From Sulfitobacter litoralis (GTDB taxonomy: Bacteria > Pseudomonadota > Alphaproteobacteria > Rhodobacterales > Rhodobacteraceae): a stretch of 64,000 nucleotides of DNA. This document shows, one piece after another, positions 33,919 to 43,619 of this stretch (its first letter is position 1; the number at the start of each line of letters is the position of its first letter). The stretch is taken from the NCBI RefSeq assembly GCF_900103185.1, contig NZ_FNJD01000007.1, forward strand, positions 62,001 to 126,000, in the 5' to 3' direction. The position numbers and the translations under genes are program-made. Below the pieces are notes generated by a model that was given only the letters and a program-made list of their open reading frames with translations, searched no databases and had not been told where the DNA came from.

Positions 33919-34482
33919 TTACCCTGCGGGGGTAGAGGATACGCCGACCTGCGCCGGACGCAGCAGACGGTCGTGCAACATGAAGCCTTCGGCGGCAACC
34001 TGAATGATATCGCCTGCTTTGGTGTCTGGCACCGGGGCCTCGAACATCGCTTGGTGGTGCTGCGGATCAAATTTTTCGCCCACTTCCGGGGCAATCACTT
34101 CGATACCGTGTTTCTTGAACACGCTCAGCAACTCGCGCATCGTCAGCTCGATACCTTCCAGCAACGGGCCGGAAATTGTGCGCTGCTCTTCCGTCGCGGC
34201 CTCCAATGCGCGTTTCATATTGTCGTAAACTGGCAACATGTCTCGGGCCAGCTTTGACCCGCCATAGTTCTCTGCCTCGCGACGGTCTTTGTCAGACCGT
34301 TTGCGCGCGTTCTCTGCGTCGGCCAAGGCGCGCATAAAGCGGTCTTTCAGCTGATCGCGTTCGGCACGCAATTCGTCCAGTTCCAGCGCTTCGTCGTCAA
34401 TCTCGGACATCTCGTCCGCATATGCCTCGGCCTCTGCGTCATCGATATCATCCAGAAATTCGTTCTCTTTCGGCTCTGCCAT
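33919..34482 (-). CDS. grpE: Nucleotide exchange factor GrpE
   Basis: DnaK co-chaperone of 187 residues. An acidic N-terminus (DDIDDAEAEAYADEMSEIDD) leads to the long dimer coiled-coil (about 30-95), followed by VYDNMKRALEAA, the VFKKHGIEVIAP motif, FDPQHHQAM and the terminal GFMLHDRLLRPAQVGVS. Lies 9 nt behind hrcA on the same strand, the standard hrcA-grpE heat-shock operon. dnaKJ is not in the window. Confidence 0.96.
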   Translation of the reverse strand: MAEPKENEFLDDIDDAEAEAYADEMSEIDDEALELDELRAERDQLKDRFMRALADAENARKRSDKDRREAENYGGSKLARDMLPVYDNMKRALEAATEEQRTISGPLLEGIELTMRELLSVFKKHGIEVIAPEVGEKFDPQHHQAMFEAPVPDTKAGDIIQVAAEGFMLHDRLLRPAQVGVSSTPAG

Positions 34483-34491
34483 AATTCACCT

Positions 34492-35556
34492 CTAGCTGCG
34501 GTTCGAAATCAGCTTTCCAACCAGCTGCGCCGTGTAATTCACAATCGGCACGATACGTCCATAATTCAGGCGCGTGGGGCCGATCACACCGACCGCCCCG
34601 ATCACCTTACGATCAGCGTTCATATAAGGGGAAACCACCAGAGAGGAACCCGAAAGTGAAAAAAGTTTATTCTCAGAACCAATAAAAATGCGCACACCGT
34701 CGCCCGCATCGGCCAATTCGAGGAATTCGGCGATGTCCCGCTTGCGTTCAAGGTCGTCAAACAGCTGGCGGATCAATTCAATGTTCTCTGCCTCGCCTTC
34801 GGCGTTGATCAGATTCGACCGCCCGCGCACGATCAATCGCTCGGGTGTCTCGCCCTCACCCTGCCATAAGGCCAGCCCGCTTTCGACGAGTTGCTGCGCC
34901 AGAATGTCGATCTGCTGGCGTCGCTGGCTGATCTCATGCGCGATGGTGCGCTGCAATTCCGAGATGGTTTTCCCCTCGACCAGCGCGTTCAGGAAATTCG
35001 CAGCCTCGCGCATGCTGCTGGGGGTCTGGCCCGGCGGGGGCGCAAACAAGCGGTTTTCCACGTGACCGTCTGAGAATACCAGAACCACCAGCGCCCTGTC
35101 GTGAGACAGTGAAACAAATTCGATATGCTTGATCGGCGCTTCGTGCTTTGGCGTCAGCACCAGTGAGGCGCCTTGTGTCACGCCAGACAGCGCCGACCCT
35201 ACGCGATCTAGGATACCACTGACATCCGCGTTGTTGCTGCCAACCGTCGCGTCGATCTTTTCGCGGTCCGTTTCTGTCGGATCGCCGATCTCGATCATGC
35301 CGTCGACGAACATCCGCAGGCCCATCTGCGTCGGGATACGGCCCGCGCTGACATGGGGGCTGCCAAGCAGGCCCATATATTCAAGATCCTGCATCACATT
35401 GCGAATGGTGGCCGCGCTGACCTTTTCGCTGAAATCCCGGGTCAGCGTGCGCGACCCTACAGGGTCCCCATTGGCCAGATAGCCTTCGACCACGCGGCGG
35501 AACACCTCGCGCGAGCGGTCGTTCATTTCATCTAAAACTGTTGGTACTTTGTCCAT
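34492..35556 (-). CDS. hrcA: Heat-inducible transcription repressor HrcA
   Basis: Repressor of class I heat-shock genes that binds CIRCE elements. The 354-residue protein has an N-terminal winged helix (MNDRSREVFRRVVEGYL, GDPVGSRTL, SAATIRNVMQDLE) and the effector domain ending GVIGPTRLNYGRIVPIVNY. ATG 35556 is chosen because alphaproteobacterial HrcA has a few residues before the N-[DE]-RSR motif; ATG 35526 is the alternative. The putative promoter would start the RNA at about 35559, giving a nearly leaderless mRNA, which fits the missing ribosome site. No CIRCE element is visible upstream. Confidence 0.94.
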   Translation of the reverse strand: MDKVPTVLDEMNDRSREVFRRVVEGYLANGDPVGSRTLTRDFSEKVSAATIRNVMQDLEYMGLLGSPHVSAGRIPTQMGLRMFVDGMIEIGDPTETDREKIDATVGSNNADVSGILDRVGSALSGVTQGASLVLTPKHEAPIKHIEFVSLSHDRALVVLVFSDGHVENRLFAPPPGQTPSSMREAANFLNALVEGKTISELQRTIAHEISQRRQQIDILAQQLVESGLALWQGEGETPERLIVRGRSNLINAEGEAENIELIRQLFDDLERKRDIAEFLELADAGDGVRIFIGSENKLFSLSGSSLVVSPYMNADRKVIGAVGVIGPTRLNYGRIVPIVNYTAQLVGKLISNRS

Positions 35557-35565
35557 GTAGGCAGA

Positions 35566-35593
35566 AGTATGTGCGTCGGGGGGCAAACGTCAA
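35566..35593 (-). promoter_or_regulatory. Putative promoter of hrcA-grpE
   Basis: Minus strand TTGACG (35593-35588), 16-nt spacer, CATACT (35571-35566). The expected start near 35559 is only a few bases ahead of the ATG at 35556. Confidence 0.45.
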
Positions 35594-35656
35594 TCGGGGT
35601 TGCATCGCGCCGCAACGCAGAGTTATCCCCAAAGACAAATGGAAAAGGAACACCCT

Positions 35657-36370
35657 ATGCGCCCCTCTGGTCGGAAACTTGATGAACTGCGTGCCGTGTC
35701 GATTGAAACCGGCTTTACCAAACACGCCGAAGGATCGGCCCTGATCAAGATGGGTGACACCCACGTGCTGTGTACAGCAACGATCGAAGACCGCGTGCCG
35801 CCGTTTATCAAAGGCTCCAGTTTGGGATGGGTTACCGCCGAATACGGTATGCTGCCGCGCGCCACCAACACCCGCATGCGCCGCGAGGCCGCGATGGGCA
35901 AACAAGGCGGACGCACCGTCGAAATTCAGCGCCTCATCGGTCGCGCCCTGCGTGCCGGCGTGGATCGCAGCGCTTTGGGCGAACGTCAAATCACTATCGA
36001 CTGCGACGTGCTGCAGGCAGACGGTGGCACACGTTGCGCGTCTATAACGGGCGGTTGGGTCGCATTGAAGCTCGCCGTAAATAAGCTCATGAAGGCCGGC
36101 GATGTCATCAGCGACCCGCTGGTTGATCCGGTCGCCGCGATTAGCTGCGGCATCTATGCGGGCCAGCCGGTGCTGGACCTTGATTACCCCGAGGATTCCG
36201 AAGCGGGCGTTGACGGTAACTTTATCATGACCGGCAGCGGCAAATTGATAGAGATCCAGATGAGCGCCGAAGGCTCCACCTATTCGCGCGACCAGATGAA
36301 CCAGCTGATGGACCTCGCCGAAAAGGGCGTGGCAGAGCTGGTCGAGAAGCAAAAGGCAGCCACCGCATGA
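35657..36370 (+). CDS. rph: Ribonuclease PH
   Basis: Phosphorolytic 3'-5' exoribonuclease trimming tRNA precursors. The 237-residue protein has [28 protein letters not shown], the [19 protein letters not shown] phosphate-binding arginines and the [18 protein letters not shown] catalytic region. ATG 35657 follows AAAGGAACACC. Overlaps rdgB by 4 nt (ATGA). Divergent from hrcA. Confidence 0.97.
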   Translation: MRPSGRKLDELRAVSIETGFTKHAEGSALIKMGDTHVLCTATIEDRVPPFIKGSSLGWVTAEYGMLPRATNTRMRREAAMGKQGGRTVEIQRLIGRALRAGVDRSALGERQITIDCDVLQADGGTRCASITGGWVALKLAVNKLMKAGDVISDPLVDPVAAISCGIYAGQPVLDLDYPEDSEAGVDGNFIMTGSGKLIEIQMSAEGSTYSRDQMNQLMDLAEKGVAELVEKQKAATA

Positions 36371-36978
36371 CCCGTAAACTCACCGGCGACCAGATCCTGG
36401 TCGCCACCCACAACGCTGGCAAGTTGCAGGAAATGGCAGAGCTTTTCGCCCCCTTCGGCGTCACCGTCAAAGGCGCCGCTGAGATGAACCTGGCAGAGCC
36501 GGAAGAAACTGAAAGCACCTTCGTCGGCAATGCCCGCATCAAAGCACTGGCAGCGGTCGAGGCAACAGGCCTTCCCGCGCTAGCAGATGATTCCGGGATC
36601 GAAGTCGAAGCGCTGGACAATGCACCCGGCGTCTATACCGCCGATTGGTCCGAAACGCCCAACGGCCGCGATTTCGTCATGGCGATGACCAAGACCCACA
36701 ATCTGTTGGAAGAGGCGAACGCCCCCCACCCGCGCCGCGCGCGGTTCTGCGCGACATTGGTTTTGGTCTGGCCTGACGGCCACGAAGAGATTTTCGAAGG
36801 CCGCGTGAATGGCACTCTCGTCTGGCCCATCCGAGGCGACATCGGTCATGGCTATGACCCGATGTTCCAACCCGACGGGCATGACCAGACCTTTGGCGAA
36901 ATGTCTGCCGATGCCAAGAACGCAATCAGCCACCGTGCGGATGCTTTCGCCAAAATGATCTCTGCCTGCTTTGACTGA
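36367..36978 (+). CDS. rdgB: dITP/XTP pyrophosphatase (non-canonical purine NTPase)
   Basis: House-cleaning enzyme that removes dITP and XTP from the nucleotide pool. The 203-residue protein has the family start [14 protein letters not shown], the [17 protein letters not shown] segment, catalytic [11 protein letters not shown] and the closing [10 protein letters not shown]. Overlaps rph by 4 nt upstream and hemW by 8 nt downstream, forming a tight rph-rdgB-hemW operon. Confidence 0.97.
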   Translation: MTRKLTGDQILVATHNAGKLQEMAELFAPFGVTVKGAAEMNLAEPEETESTFVGNARIKALAAVEATGLPALADDSGIEVEALDNAPGVYTADWSETPNGRDFVMAMTKTHNLLEEANAPHPRRARFCATLVLVWPDGHEEIFEGRVNGTLVWPIRGDIGHGYDPMFQPDGHDQTFGEMSADAKNAISHRADAFAKMISACFD

Positions 36979-38128
36979 GGATTGGCGTCAGGGCGGCTTT
37001 GGCCTTTATATTCATTGGCCTTTCTGCGAGGCTAAATGCCCCTATTGTGACTTTAACAGCCATGTTAGTCGCTCAATTGACCAACGCGCTTGGCGTGACG
37101 CCTATCTGTCAGAGCTGGAACGCGGCGCGGCCGAAACCCAAGGGCGTGTGTTGAACGCTGTCTTTTTCGGCGGCGGCACCCCAAGCCTGATGGACCCTGA
37201 CGTCGTCGCGGACGTCATCGCCGCAATCCGGCGCCTTTGGCCAACAGCTAATGACTTGGAAATTACACTTGAAGCGAACCCAGGCTCGGTTGAGGCCGAT
37301 CGCTTCGCCGCCTTCCGACAGGCCGGCGTTAACCGTATTTCTATGGGGATACAGGCGCTGAACGACGCTGACCTGAAACGGCTTGGGCGTATTCATACTA
37401 TAGCAGAGGGGCTGGCAGCGTTCGATATTGCCCGCACGACATTTGACCGCGTCAGCTTTGATTTGATCTATGGACGCCAGAATCAGACTTTAGCTGACTG
37501 GCAGACCGAGCTAAAGCAGGCCCTATCCCTCGCGATAGACCATATGTCTTTGTACCAATTGACGATCGAACAAGGCACCGCCTTTGGGGATCGCTATGCG
37601 GTCGGAAAACTTCGCGGGCTTCCGACCGATGACCTTGGCGCCGATATGTATGCTGCAACCCAGGACATTTGCGGAGAGATGGGTATGCCATCTTACGAGG
37701 TGTCTAACCATGCGCGCGACGGTGCCCAATCGCGGCATAACCTCATCTACTGGCGGTACGGCGATTACCTAGGCATTGGTCCCGGGGCGCATGGGCGTTT
37801 AACCCAGAATGGTAATCGGTTTGCGACCGAATGCTTCAGCAATCCTAAACGCTGGCTTGATGCAAGCGTAAGTGGAGCCACAGAAAAACCCCGCGAGCTG
37901 CTTACCACCGAGGATCAAGGCAGCGAGTTTTTGATGATGGGTCTGCGCTTGAAAGAAGGTGTCGACCTTCGACGTTACGAGGCCCTCGCGGGTGCCCCCC
38001 TATCAACAAAGAAAATCACCCAGATGCAGGACATCGGGATGATTTCTAGCGTTCAAGATCAGCTTTTCGTCACGGATCAGGGCTTTATGGTGCTGAACGC
38101 TATCCTGGCCGAGCTATTGTCTGACTAA
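36971..38128 (+). CDS. hemW: Radical SAM heme chaperone HemW
   Basis: HemN-like radical SAM protein of 385 residues that binds and delivers heme rather than oxidising coproporphyrinogen. The cluster cysteines are C19, C23, C26 (CEAKCPYCDF), typical of HemW in carrying no extra N-terminal extension of HemN; FFGGGTPSLM, TLEANPGSVE and GIGPGAHGRL follow. The start is TTG 36971 inside the rdgB end (8-nt overlap) with no visible ribosome site. Ends tail to tail with parB, overlapping 4 nt. Confidence 0.94.
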   Translation: MTEDWRQGGFGLYIHWPFCEAKCPYCDFNSHVSRSIDQRAWRDAYLSELERGAAETQGRVLNAVFFGGGTPSLMDPDVVADVIAAIRRLWPTANDLEITLEANPGSVEADRFAAFRQAGVNRISMGIQALNDADLKRLGRIHTIAEGLAAFDIARTTFDRVSFDLIYGRQNQTLADWQTELKQALSLAIDHMSLYQLTIEQGTAFGDRYAVGKLRGLPTDDLGADMYAATQDICGEMGMPSYEVSNHARDGAQSRHNLIYWRYGDYLGIGPGAHGRLTQNGNRFATECFSNPKRWLDASVSGATEKPRELLTTEDQGSEFLMMGLRLKEGVDLRRYEALAGAPLSTKKITQMQDIGMISSVQDQLFVTDQGFMVLNAILAELLSD

Positions 38129-39012
38129 GAAGCCGACAAACGTTGGCAGAGCTCGTCCAGCTCATCCATCGTTGTGTAATGCAATACCATCTGGCCGGCT
38201 TCCTGCCCGGGTTTATGGTTAAGCGTTACCTTTAGGCCCAGATTAGCCGACAGATCCCCCTCAAGTGCGCGGGTGTCTGCATCTTTCTCACCTGTCGGAC
38301 GCGCAGTGCGCTTTTCGGAGCCTCCGTTTTCGGCCTGATGCTCTTTCTTGATCAAAGCCTCGGCAGCCCGTACTGACAAGCCACCTGCAATAATCTGCTT
38401 CGCCAACTTTTCAGGGTTCTTTGACGGCACCAAGGTCCGTGCGTGTCCGGCCGTCAGATCACCCTGCCGTACCAGTTCCAGCACATCTTCGGGCAGGTTC
38501 AAAAGCCGCAGCAAGTTCGCAATATGGCTTCGACTTTTACCCAAGGCTTCAGCCATTTTTTCCTGCGTGTGCCCGAAACGATCCATCAGCTGCCGATACC
38601 CTGCAGCTTCTTCAATCGAGTTGAGGTCCGCGCGCTGAATGTTTTCGATAATCGCGACTTCAAGAACTTCAACGTCGGTAAATTCGCGAACAATGATCGG
38701 CAGCTCGTGCAGCTGCGCCATCTGTGACGCACGCCAGCGCCGTTCACCGGCAACAATCTCGAAGGTTCCGTCGTCGCGGCGGCGCACGATCAGCGGCTGG
38801 ATAACGCCCTTTTCGCGGATCGAATTTGCGAGGTCATCCAGATCCTGCGGATCAAACCGCTTGCGTGGCTGCTCCGGGTTAGGAGAAATTTTTTCAATCG
38901 GAACATATTGTTCCGCTGCGCCTTCTGATGCCACCGTTTGTGTCTCCGCTACATCTGCCATCAACGCCGACAATCCGCGGCCCAAACCGCGTCGTTTGTC
39001 TCTATCTGCCAT
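38125..39012 (-). CDS. parB: Chromosome partitioning protein ParB
   Basis: CTP-dependent DNA clamp that loads at parS and spreads, organising the origin region. The 295-residue protein has the alphaproteobacterial N-terminus RRGLGRGLSALMAD (ParA-stimulating), ISPNPEQPRKRF, the CTP-binding GERRWRAS (89-96), IIENIQRADLNSIEEA, a helix-turn-helix (THEQ-type region GHTQEKMAEALGKSRSHIAN) and a C-terminal dimer domain. Lies 15 nt behind parA. Two parS sites for it occur at 40391 and 42281. Confidence 0.97.
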   Translation of the reverse strand: MADRDKRRGLGRGLSALMADVAETQTVASEGAAEQYVPIEKISPNPEQPRKRFDPQDLDDLANSIREKGVIQPLIVRRRDDGTFEIVAGERRWRASQMAQLHELPIIVREFTDVEVLEVAIIENIQRADLNSIEEAAGYRQLMDRFGHTQEKMAEALGKSRSHIANLLRLLNLPEDVLELVRQGDLTAGHARTLVPSKNPEKLAKQIIAGGLSVRAAEALIKKEHQAENGGSEKRTARPTGEKDADTRALEGDLSANLGLKVTLNHKPGQEAGQMVLHYTTMDELDELCQRLSAS

Positions 39013-39027
39013 TGTCTGACCCCTTAT

Positions 39028-39828
39028 TTATATAACACTATTTGCCAGTACTTCTTGCGCAAGATCGCGATATGCTTTCGCTCCCTTCGATCCACTGTCA
39101 TAGCTCAAAACCGGCATCGCATAGCTCGGTGCCTCGCTAACACGGACATTCCGCGGAATCACAGTTTTATATACCAGCTCACCCAAATTGCTCCGGGCGT
39201 CCTGTTCAACCTGCTGAGACAGATTATTCCGCCGATCATACATCGTCAGAAGAACTCCCTCGATACGCAGGTCTTTATTTCCGTTCTGCCGCACCTCTCG
39301 AATTGTAAGCATCAGCTGCGAGAGACCTTCCAAAGCAAAAAATTCGCTTTGTAGTGGCACCAGAACTGAATGCGCCGCAATCATCGCGTTCACTGTCAGC
39401 AAGTTCAGCGATGGGGGGCAGTCGATCAATATATAGTCAAATGCGTAGCTGTCCATTTGGGTCTGACGCAAAGCATCATGCAAAAGAAAGCTGCGCTTCT
39501 CATTGGAGATAAGCTCCATATCTGCCGAGCTCAGGTCAACCGTCGCAGCAACGATATGCAAACCCTTCGTCTCGGTCGACATGATAACCTGGTCTAGATC
39601 AATATCTTCGAGCAATAATTCGTAAGTTGTGAATTCTCTATCATCAAGCTCGATGCCCAAACCCGTCGATGCATTCCCCTGCGGGTCTAAGTCTATCACA
39701 AGAACACGTTGCTTTTGCTCGACCAATGCGGCAGCCAAATTAATCGTCGTTGTGGTTTTGCCCACCCCACCCTTCTGGTTCGCAATTGCGATAATCTTTG
39801 GTCCTGATGGCCGAGACAGGTCAGACAT
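39028..39828 (-). CDS. parA: Chromosome partitioning ATPase ParA
   Basis: Walker-type ATPase of 266 residues that forms the nucleoid gradient moving ParB-parS complexes. The deviant Walker A is KGGVGKTTT (19-27) with the signature lysine; Walker A' LVIDLDPQGNAST and Walker B LIDCPPSLNLLT follow. It overlaps the rsmG end by 8 nt and precedes parB, the normal alphaproteobacterial order near the origin. Confidence 0.97.
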   Translation of the reverse strand: MSDLSRPSGPKIIAIANQKGGVGKTTTTINLAAALVEQKQRVLVIDLDPQGNASTGLGIELDDREFTTYELLLEDIDLDQVIMSTETKGLHIVAATVDLSSADMELISNEKRSFLLHDALRQTQMDSYAFDYILIDCPPSLNLLTVNAMIAAHSVLVPLQSEFFALEGLSQLMLTIREVRQNGNKDLRIEGVLLTMYDRRNNLSQQVEQDARSNLGELVYKTVIPRNVRVSEAPSYAMPVLSYDSGSKGAKAYRDLAQEVLANSVI

Positions 39829-40426
39829 GTTTGATTTCCTTGATCTTAAGGATTGCGGCAGCGCTGTTCGTCTTACTCGGGATCGCCTCGCAGGTATAGG
39901 CCCACTTCAATTTTGCCACGCTATGCTCTTCACGCCAATTTCCGCCCTTCGGAAAGAGTGCAGTTCCAGATGGGCTCATATGAAGGCTCGCAAATCCCAT
40001 GAGGGTAGATAGATCGGCGAGTGCCCGTGCGCTAAGCACATCTGCAGACAATGGCTCGATGGACTCAATCCGATGATTTACCACCAGCGCGCTGAGATTA
40101 AGTTCGCGAATGGCCGTGCGCAGAAATACACACTTTCTCTGATCGCTCTCGACTAGGGTGAATCTGGTATCTCTTCCCTCTTGCTCTGCCATTAGGGCAA
40201 GTATTATTGCAGGGAAGCCGCCCCCACTGCCTAAATCGACCCAATGGTCCGCCTTTGGTGCGTGGGCATAAAGCTGCATAGAATCCCGAATATGCCGATC
40301 CCACAGTTCGGAGACGCTAGACTTGGAAACGAGATTAATCTTCGCCGTCCATTTTTCTACGAGATCTGAAAAAAGCTCGAGCTTTTTTAATGTTTCACGT
40401 GAAACATCGCCCTCTGGTACCGTCAT
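39821..40426 (-). CDS. rsmG: 16S rRNA (guanine527-N7)-methyltransferase RsmG
   Basis: SAM-dependent methyltransferase (GidB) of 201 residues acting on 16S rRNA. SAM motif VDLGSGGGFPAIILA, catalytic region VESDQRKCVFLRTA and SARALADLSTL are visible. Codons for Val8-Ser-Arg-Glu-Thr are contributed by a perfect parS site (40391-40406), so the VSRET sequence is fixed by partition function. The ATG overlaps the mnmG stop by one base (TAATG); its own stop overlaps parA by 8 nt. Confidence 0.96.
   Translation of the reverse strand: MTVPEGDVSRETLKKLELFSDLVEKWTAKINLVSKSSVSELWDRHIRDSMQLYAHAPKADHWVDLGSGGGFPAIILALMAEQEGRDTRFTLVESDQRKCVFLRTAIRELNLSALVVNHRIESIEPLSADVLSARALADLSTLMGFASLHMSPSGTALFPKGGNWREEHSVAKLKWAYTCEAIPSKTNSAAAILKIKEIKHV
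40391..40406. promoter_or_regulatory. parS centromere site 1 (inside rsmG)
   Basis: The perfect 16-bp palindrome TGTTTCACGTGAAACA, identical to the consensus chromosomal parS bound by ParB. It lies in the 5' coding part of rsmG, 5.3 kb from the predicted origin core and 1.4 kb upstream of the parB start. Confidence 0.95.
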
Positions 40427-42297
40427 TATGCTGACTTCTTTCGGCTGTCACGTTTGAGATGTGACAGTAGCAGCGTCAGAGCAGATGGAGTCATGCCATC
40501 AATTCGGGCTGCTTGGGACAGATTTCCTGGCCGAGAAATCGATAGTTTCGATTTGAGTTCGTTCGACAGGCCATCAATTGAATTATAGTCGAACTCAGTT
40601 GGAATAATATGTGCTTCGTCCTTCCGTAAAAGGTCTATATCCCTTTTTTGGCGCACAATATAATGTGCGTACAGTGCGTCCCGCTCGACCTGACGCCGAA
40701 TTTCCGGCTCGATGATCTCAAGCTCCGGGTTGATATTAATGAGATGTTCGAACGTCACATCTGGAAAAGCTAAAAGTTCGAATCCTGTTCGCTTTGACCC
40801 ATCCTGGCTTACCTTAATCCCAGCAGCCTCTATAGCCTTTGAGGCATAAGCATCTTTGGTAAGTATCGCCATAGCGTCATCGATTTTAGACATCTTGGCC
40901 TGAAAGCGCTCAATCCGCTTCGTACCAGCCACACCCAGTGCGATGGCAATCGGCGTCAACCTTTGGTCGGCATTATCTGCGCGAAGCGAAAGACGGAACT
41001 CAGCGCGCGATGTAAACATCCGATAAGGTTCGGTTACGCCCCGCGTTGTAAGATCATCGATCATTACGCCGATGTAGCTTTCTGACCGGCTAAAAGTAAT
41101 TGATTCCTTACCTTGTGCCAGCAGTCCCGCATTCAATCCTGCGACCAAACCTTGAGCTGCAGCCTCTTCGTACCCCGTCGTGCCGTTAATCTGGCCCGCC
41201 AAAAAAAGTCCCGGTACGCTTCGCACGGAAAGCGTGAGATCGAGGGCCCGGGGGTCTACGTAGTCGTATTCAATCGCATAACCAGGCTGAATGATCTCAA
41301 CCCGCTCTAATCCAACCATAGAACGCACATATTCAAGCTGCACTTCCTCGGGTAAAGATGTAGAAATACCGTTCGGATAAATGGTGTGATCGTCGGCGCC
41401 CTCGGGCTCTAGAAAAACCTGGTGCGAGGTTTTATCCGCAAACCTTACCACCTTATCTTCAATTGAGGGGCAATAGCGCGGTCCAACACCGTCAATATGA
41501 CCGCCATACATCGCAGAACGCGTCAGATTGTTGCGAATAATGTCGTGCGTTTTCTCATTAGTATGCGTGATACCGCAGGAAATTTGACTTGCCGATGTCG
41601 CTTCAGACAAAAACGAAAAAAGTACTGGCTCTGCATCCCCCGGCTGCGATTCAAGTTTCTCCCAGTCAATGGTTCGCCCATCTAGCCGTGGTGGCGTTCC
41701 GGTCTTCAATCGTCCAAGAGGTAAGTCAAATGAATCGATCCGGTTTGCAAGGTCGACTGAAGCTCTGTCGCCCATACGACCCCCAGATCGTGCTCTATCA
41801 CCGATATGAATAACGCCGCGAAGGAACGTGCCTGTTGTCAAAACAACCGCCGCTGCGGAGATTTCCATCCCATCGGACAGTATAGCACCGGCTACGCTGC
41901 CTTTTTTAACGATAAAGTCGGTGACTTCGCCCTCAATTATCTCGAGATTGGCTCGCTGTTCGGTCTCTGAAAGCATTTCGCGACGATATATAGCACGGTC
42001 TGCCTGGGCGCGCGGCCCTTGTACGGCTGGGCCCTTGCGGCGATTTAGAAGGCGAAATTGAATGCCGGCCTTATCTGCGACACGGCCCATTACGCCATCC
42101 ATCGCATCAATTTCACGCACAAGATGACCTTTACCCAATCCGCCTATTGCGGGATTGCAGGACATCACCCCGATTCCATCGCGCGACATTGTTATCAAAG
42201 CGGTACTTGCACCTAATCGAGCTGACGCATGCGCAGCCTCGGCCCCGGCATGTCCCCCACCGATAACAATGACATCAAAATGTTTCACGTGAAACAC
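40426..42297 (-). CDS. mnmG: tRNA uridine 5-carboxymethylaminomethyl modification enzyme MnmG
   Basis: FAD-dependent partner of MnmE modifying the wobble uridine of tRNAs (GidA). The 623-residue protein has the FAD fold [17 protein letters not shown] (13-29), [36 protein letters not shown] and GYEEAAAQG signatures. GTG 42297 is the first base triplet adjoining a parS palindrome and gives the usual MFHVKH start; a second GTG at 42288 has a better-spaced GGAG site. It begins 5 nt after mnmE and overlaps rsmG by one base. Confidence 0.96.
   Translation of the reverse strand: MFHVKHFDVIVIGGGHAGAEAAHASARLGASTALITMSRDGIGVMSCNPAIGGLGKGHLVREIDAMDGVMGRVADKAGIQFRLLNRRKGPAVQGPRAQADRAIYRREMLSETEQRANLEIIEGEVTDFIVKKGSVAGAILSDGMEISAAAVVLTTGTFLRGVIHIGDRARSGGRMGDRASVDLANRIDSFDLPLGRLKTGTPPRLDGRTIDWEKLESQPGDAEPVLFSFLSEATSASQISCGITHTNEKTHDIIRNNLTRSAMYGGHIDGVGPRYCPSIEDKVVRFADKTSHQVFLEPEGADDHTIYPNGISTSLPEEVQLEYVRSMVGLERVEIIQPGYAIEYDYVDPRALDLTLSVRSVPGLFLAGQINGTTGYEEAAAQGLVAGLNAGLLAQGKESITFSRSESYIGVMIDDLTTRGVTEPYRMFTSRAEFRLSLRADNADQRLTPIAIALGVAGTKRIERFQAKMSKIDDAMAILTKDAYASKAIEAAGIKVSQDGSKRTGFELLAFPDVTFEHLININPELEIIEPEIRRQVERDALYAHYIVRQKRDIDLLRKDEAHIIPTEFDYNSIDGLSNELKSKLSISRPGNLSQAARIDGMTPSALTLLLSHLKRDSRKKSA
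42281..42296. promoter_or_regulatory. parS centromere site 2 (at the mnmG start)
   Basis: A second perfect TGTTTCACGTGAAACA palindrome. It spans the 5' end of mnmG, including two bases of the GTG 42297 start codon, and encodes its FHVKH residues. About 3.4 kb from the predicted origin core. Confidence 0.95.
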
Positions 42298-42302
42298 TCC
42301 AT

Positions 42303-43589
42303 CTATTTACCCAAGCAAAAGCTTGAAAAGATTACATCTAGCAAGTTCTCAACGTCAATCCGACCAACCAATGCCTCAAGCGCGCGAATCGAATGGCGCA
42401 ACTCTTCTGACGCTATATCATATTGATCAGGTCCATGATCCAGAACCAACATCGCAGTTGCCAAACCTTCGGCTGATCTTTGCAACGCAACACGATGACG
42501 TTCATGTGTTGCCAAACCAGCATTTAAGCTACGAATACTTAGAACTTCTTGAATTCTATTAATAAGTTGCTTTACGCCCTGCCCAGTAACACCTGAAATT
42601 GCGCCCTCTGGATTCTCCAACAGATCCGCTTTTGGTCGCAGAATGATATCATCGGGCATAACGGAGACCGGAAGCTCTTCGTATTTATCAACTAAAAAGA
42701 CCCGAAGGTCGGCCTGTTCAGCGCGGATCTTAGCACGGTCAATTCCGATTGCTTCGACTTCGTCGGCGCCCTCTCGTAGGCCGGCAGTATCAAGGAGTGT
42801 GACGGGCAATCCGCCTAGATCCATTCGGACCTCAATGATATCACGCGTTGTGCCAGCTACAGCCGAGGTGATCGCTGCGTCGCGGCCCGCCAGAGAATTT
42901 AATAAAGTCGATTTGCCAGCATTCGGCCGGCCGATAATAGCGACTTCGAACCCCGTTCTGATCCGTTCGGCACTGTGAGTACCTGCGATTTCTTCTAAAA
43001 TATCGGAATTTACCGCAGTAAGAAGCGTATTCACTTCAGGCGAAACGTCCACAGGGACATCCTCGTCAGCGAAATCGATGGTGACTTCAAGCAGAGCAGC
43101 AGCGCGTACTAGTTTTTCGCGCCAGCTGTCAACTTTGTGGCCCAAGTGACCGGACAAGACGCGCAAAGCTTGTTTGCGCTGCGCCTCAGTCTCAGCCTCG
43201 ATCAAATCCCCCAAGCCTTCGACCTGAGTAAGATCAAGTTTACCGTTCTCCATCGCTCGACGCGTAAATTCTCCAGGTTCCGCGAGGCGAGCATTATCGA
43301 AACCGGAGAGTAATCGTAGCACAGCCCGCACGACCGCAATACTGCCGTGGAGGTGCAACTCTACCGTGTCTTCGCCAGTAAAACTGTTAGGCCCCTCAAA
43401 CGAGAGCACTAATGCACGATCGAGGATTTGCCCTTCGGCGTCGCGAACTGCGCGAACCGCAGCCAACCGCACTGCCGGCAACGGCGATGCGATCGTATTT
43501 GCGATTAAAAAAGCCTGCGGGCCCGAGATACGAATGACGCAAACACCGGCCCGCCCCTGCGCTGTGGCTTGGGCGAATATCGTATCCAT
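42303..43589 (-). CDS. mnmE: tRNA modification GTPase MnmE
   Basis: Potassium-activated GTPase working with MnmG on wobble uridines. The 428-residue protein has the folate-binding N-terminal domain ([36 protein letters not shown]), a G domain with G1 [13 protein letters not shown]2 AVAGTTRD and G3 DTAGLRE, and a C-terminal helical domain ending FCLGK, which keeps the conserved Cys of the C-[ILV]-GK motif. The G4 motif reads RPKADL rather than the usual NKxD, a relaxed form. Lies 30 nt behind rho and 5 nt before mnmG. Confidence 0.95.
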   Translation of the reverse strand: MDTIFAQATAQGRAGVCVIRISGPQAFLIANTIASPLPAVRLAAVRAVRDAEGQILDRALVLSFEGPNSFTGEDTVELHLHGSIAVVRAVLRLLSGFDNARLAEPGEFTRRAMENGKLDLTQVEGLGDLIEAETEAQRKQALRVLSGHLGHKVDSWREKLVRAAALLEVTIDFADEDVPVDVSPEVNTLLTAVNSDILEEIAGTHSAERIRTGFEVAIIGRPNAGKSTLLNSLAGRDAAITSAVAGTTRDIIEVRMDLGGLPVTLLDTAGLREGADEVEAIGIDRAKIRAEQADLRVFLVDKYEELPVSVMPDDIILRPKADLLENPEGAISGVTGQGVKQLINRIQEVLSIRSLNAGLATHERHRVALQRSAEGLATAMLVLDHGPDQYDIASEELRHSIRALEALVGRIDVENLLDVIFSSFCLGK

Positions 43590-43619
43590 ATCATATAACC
43601 CACTGAATTAAGTGAATAT

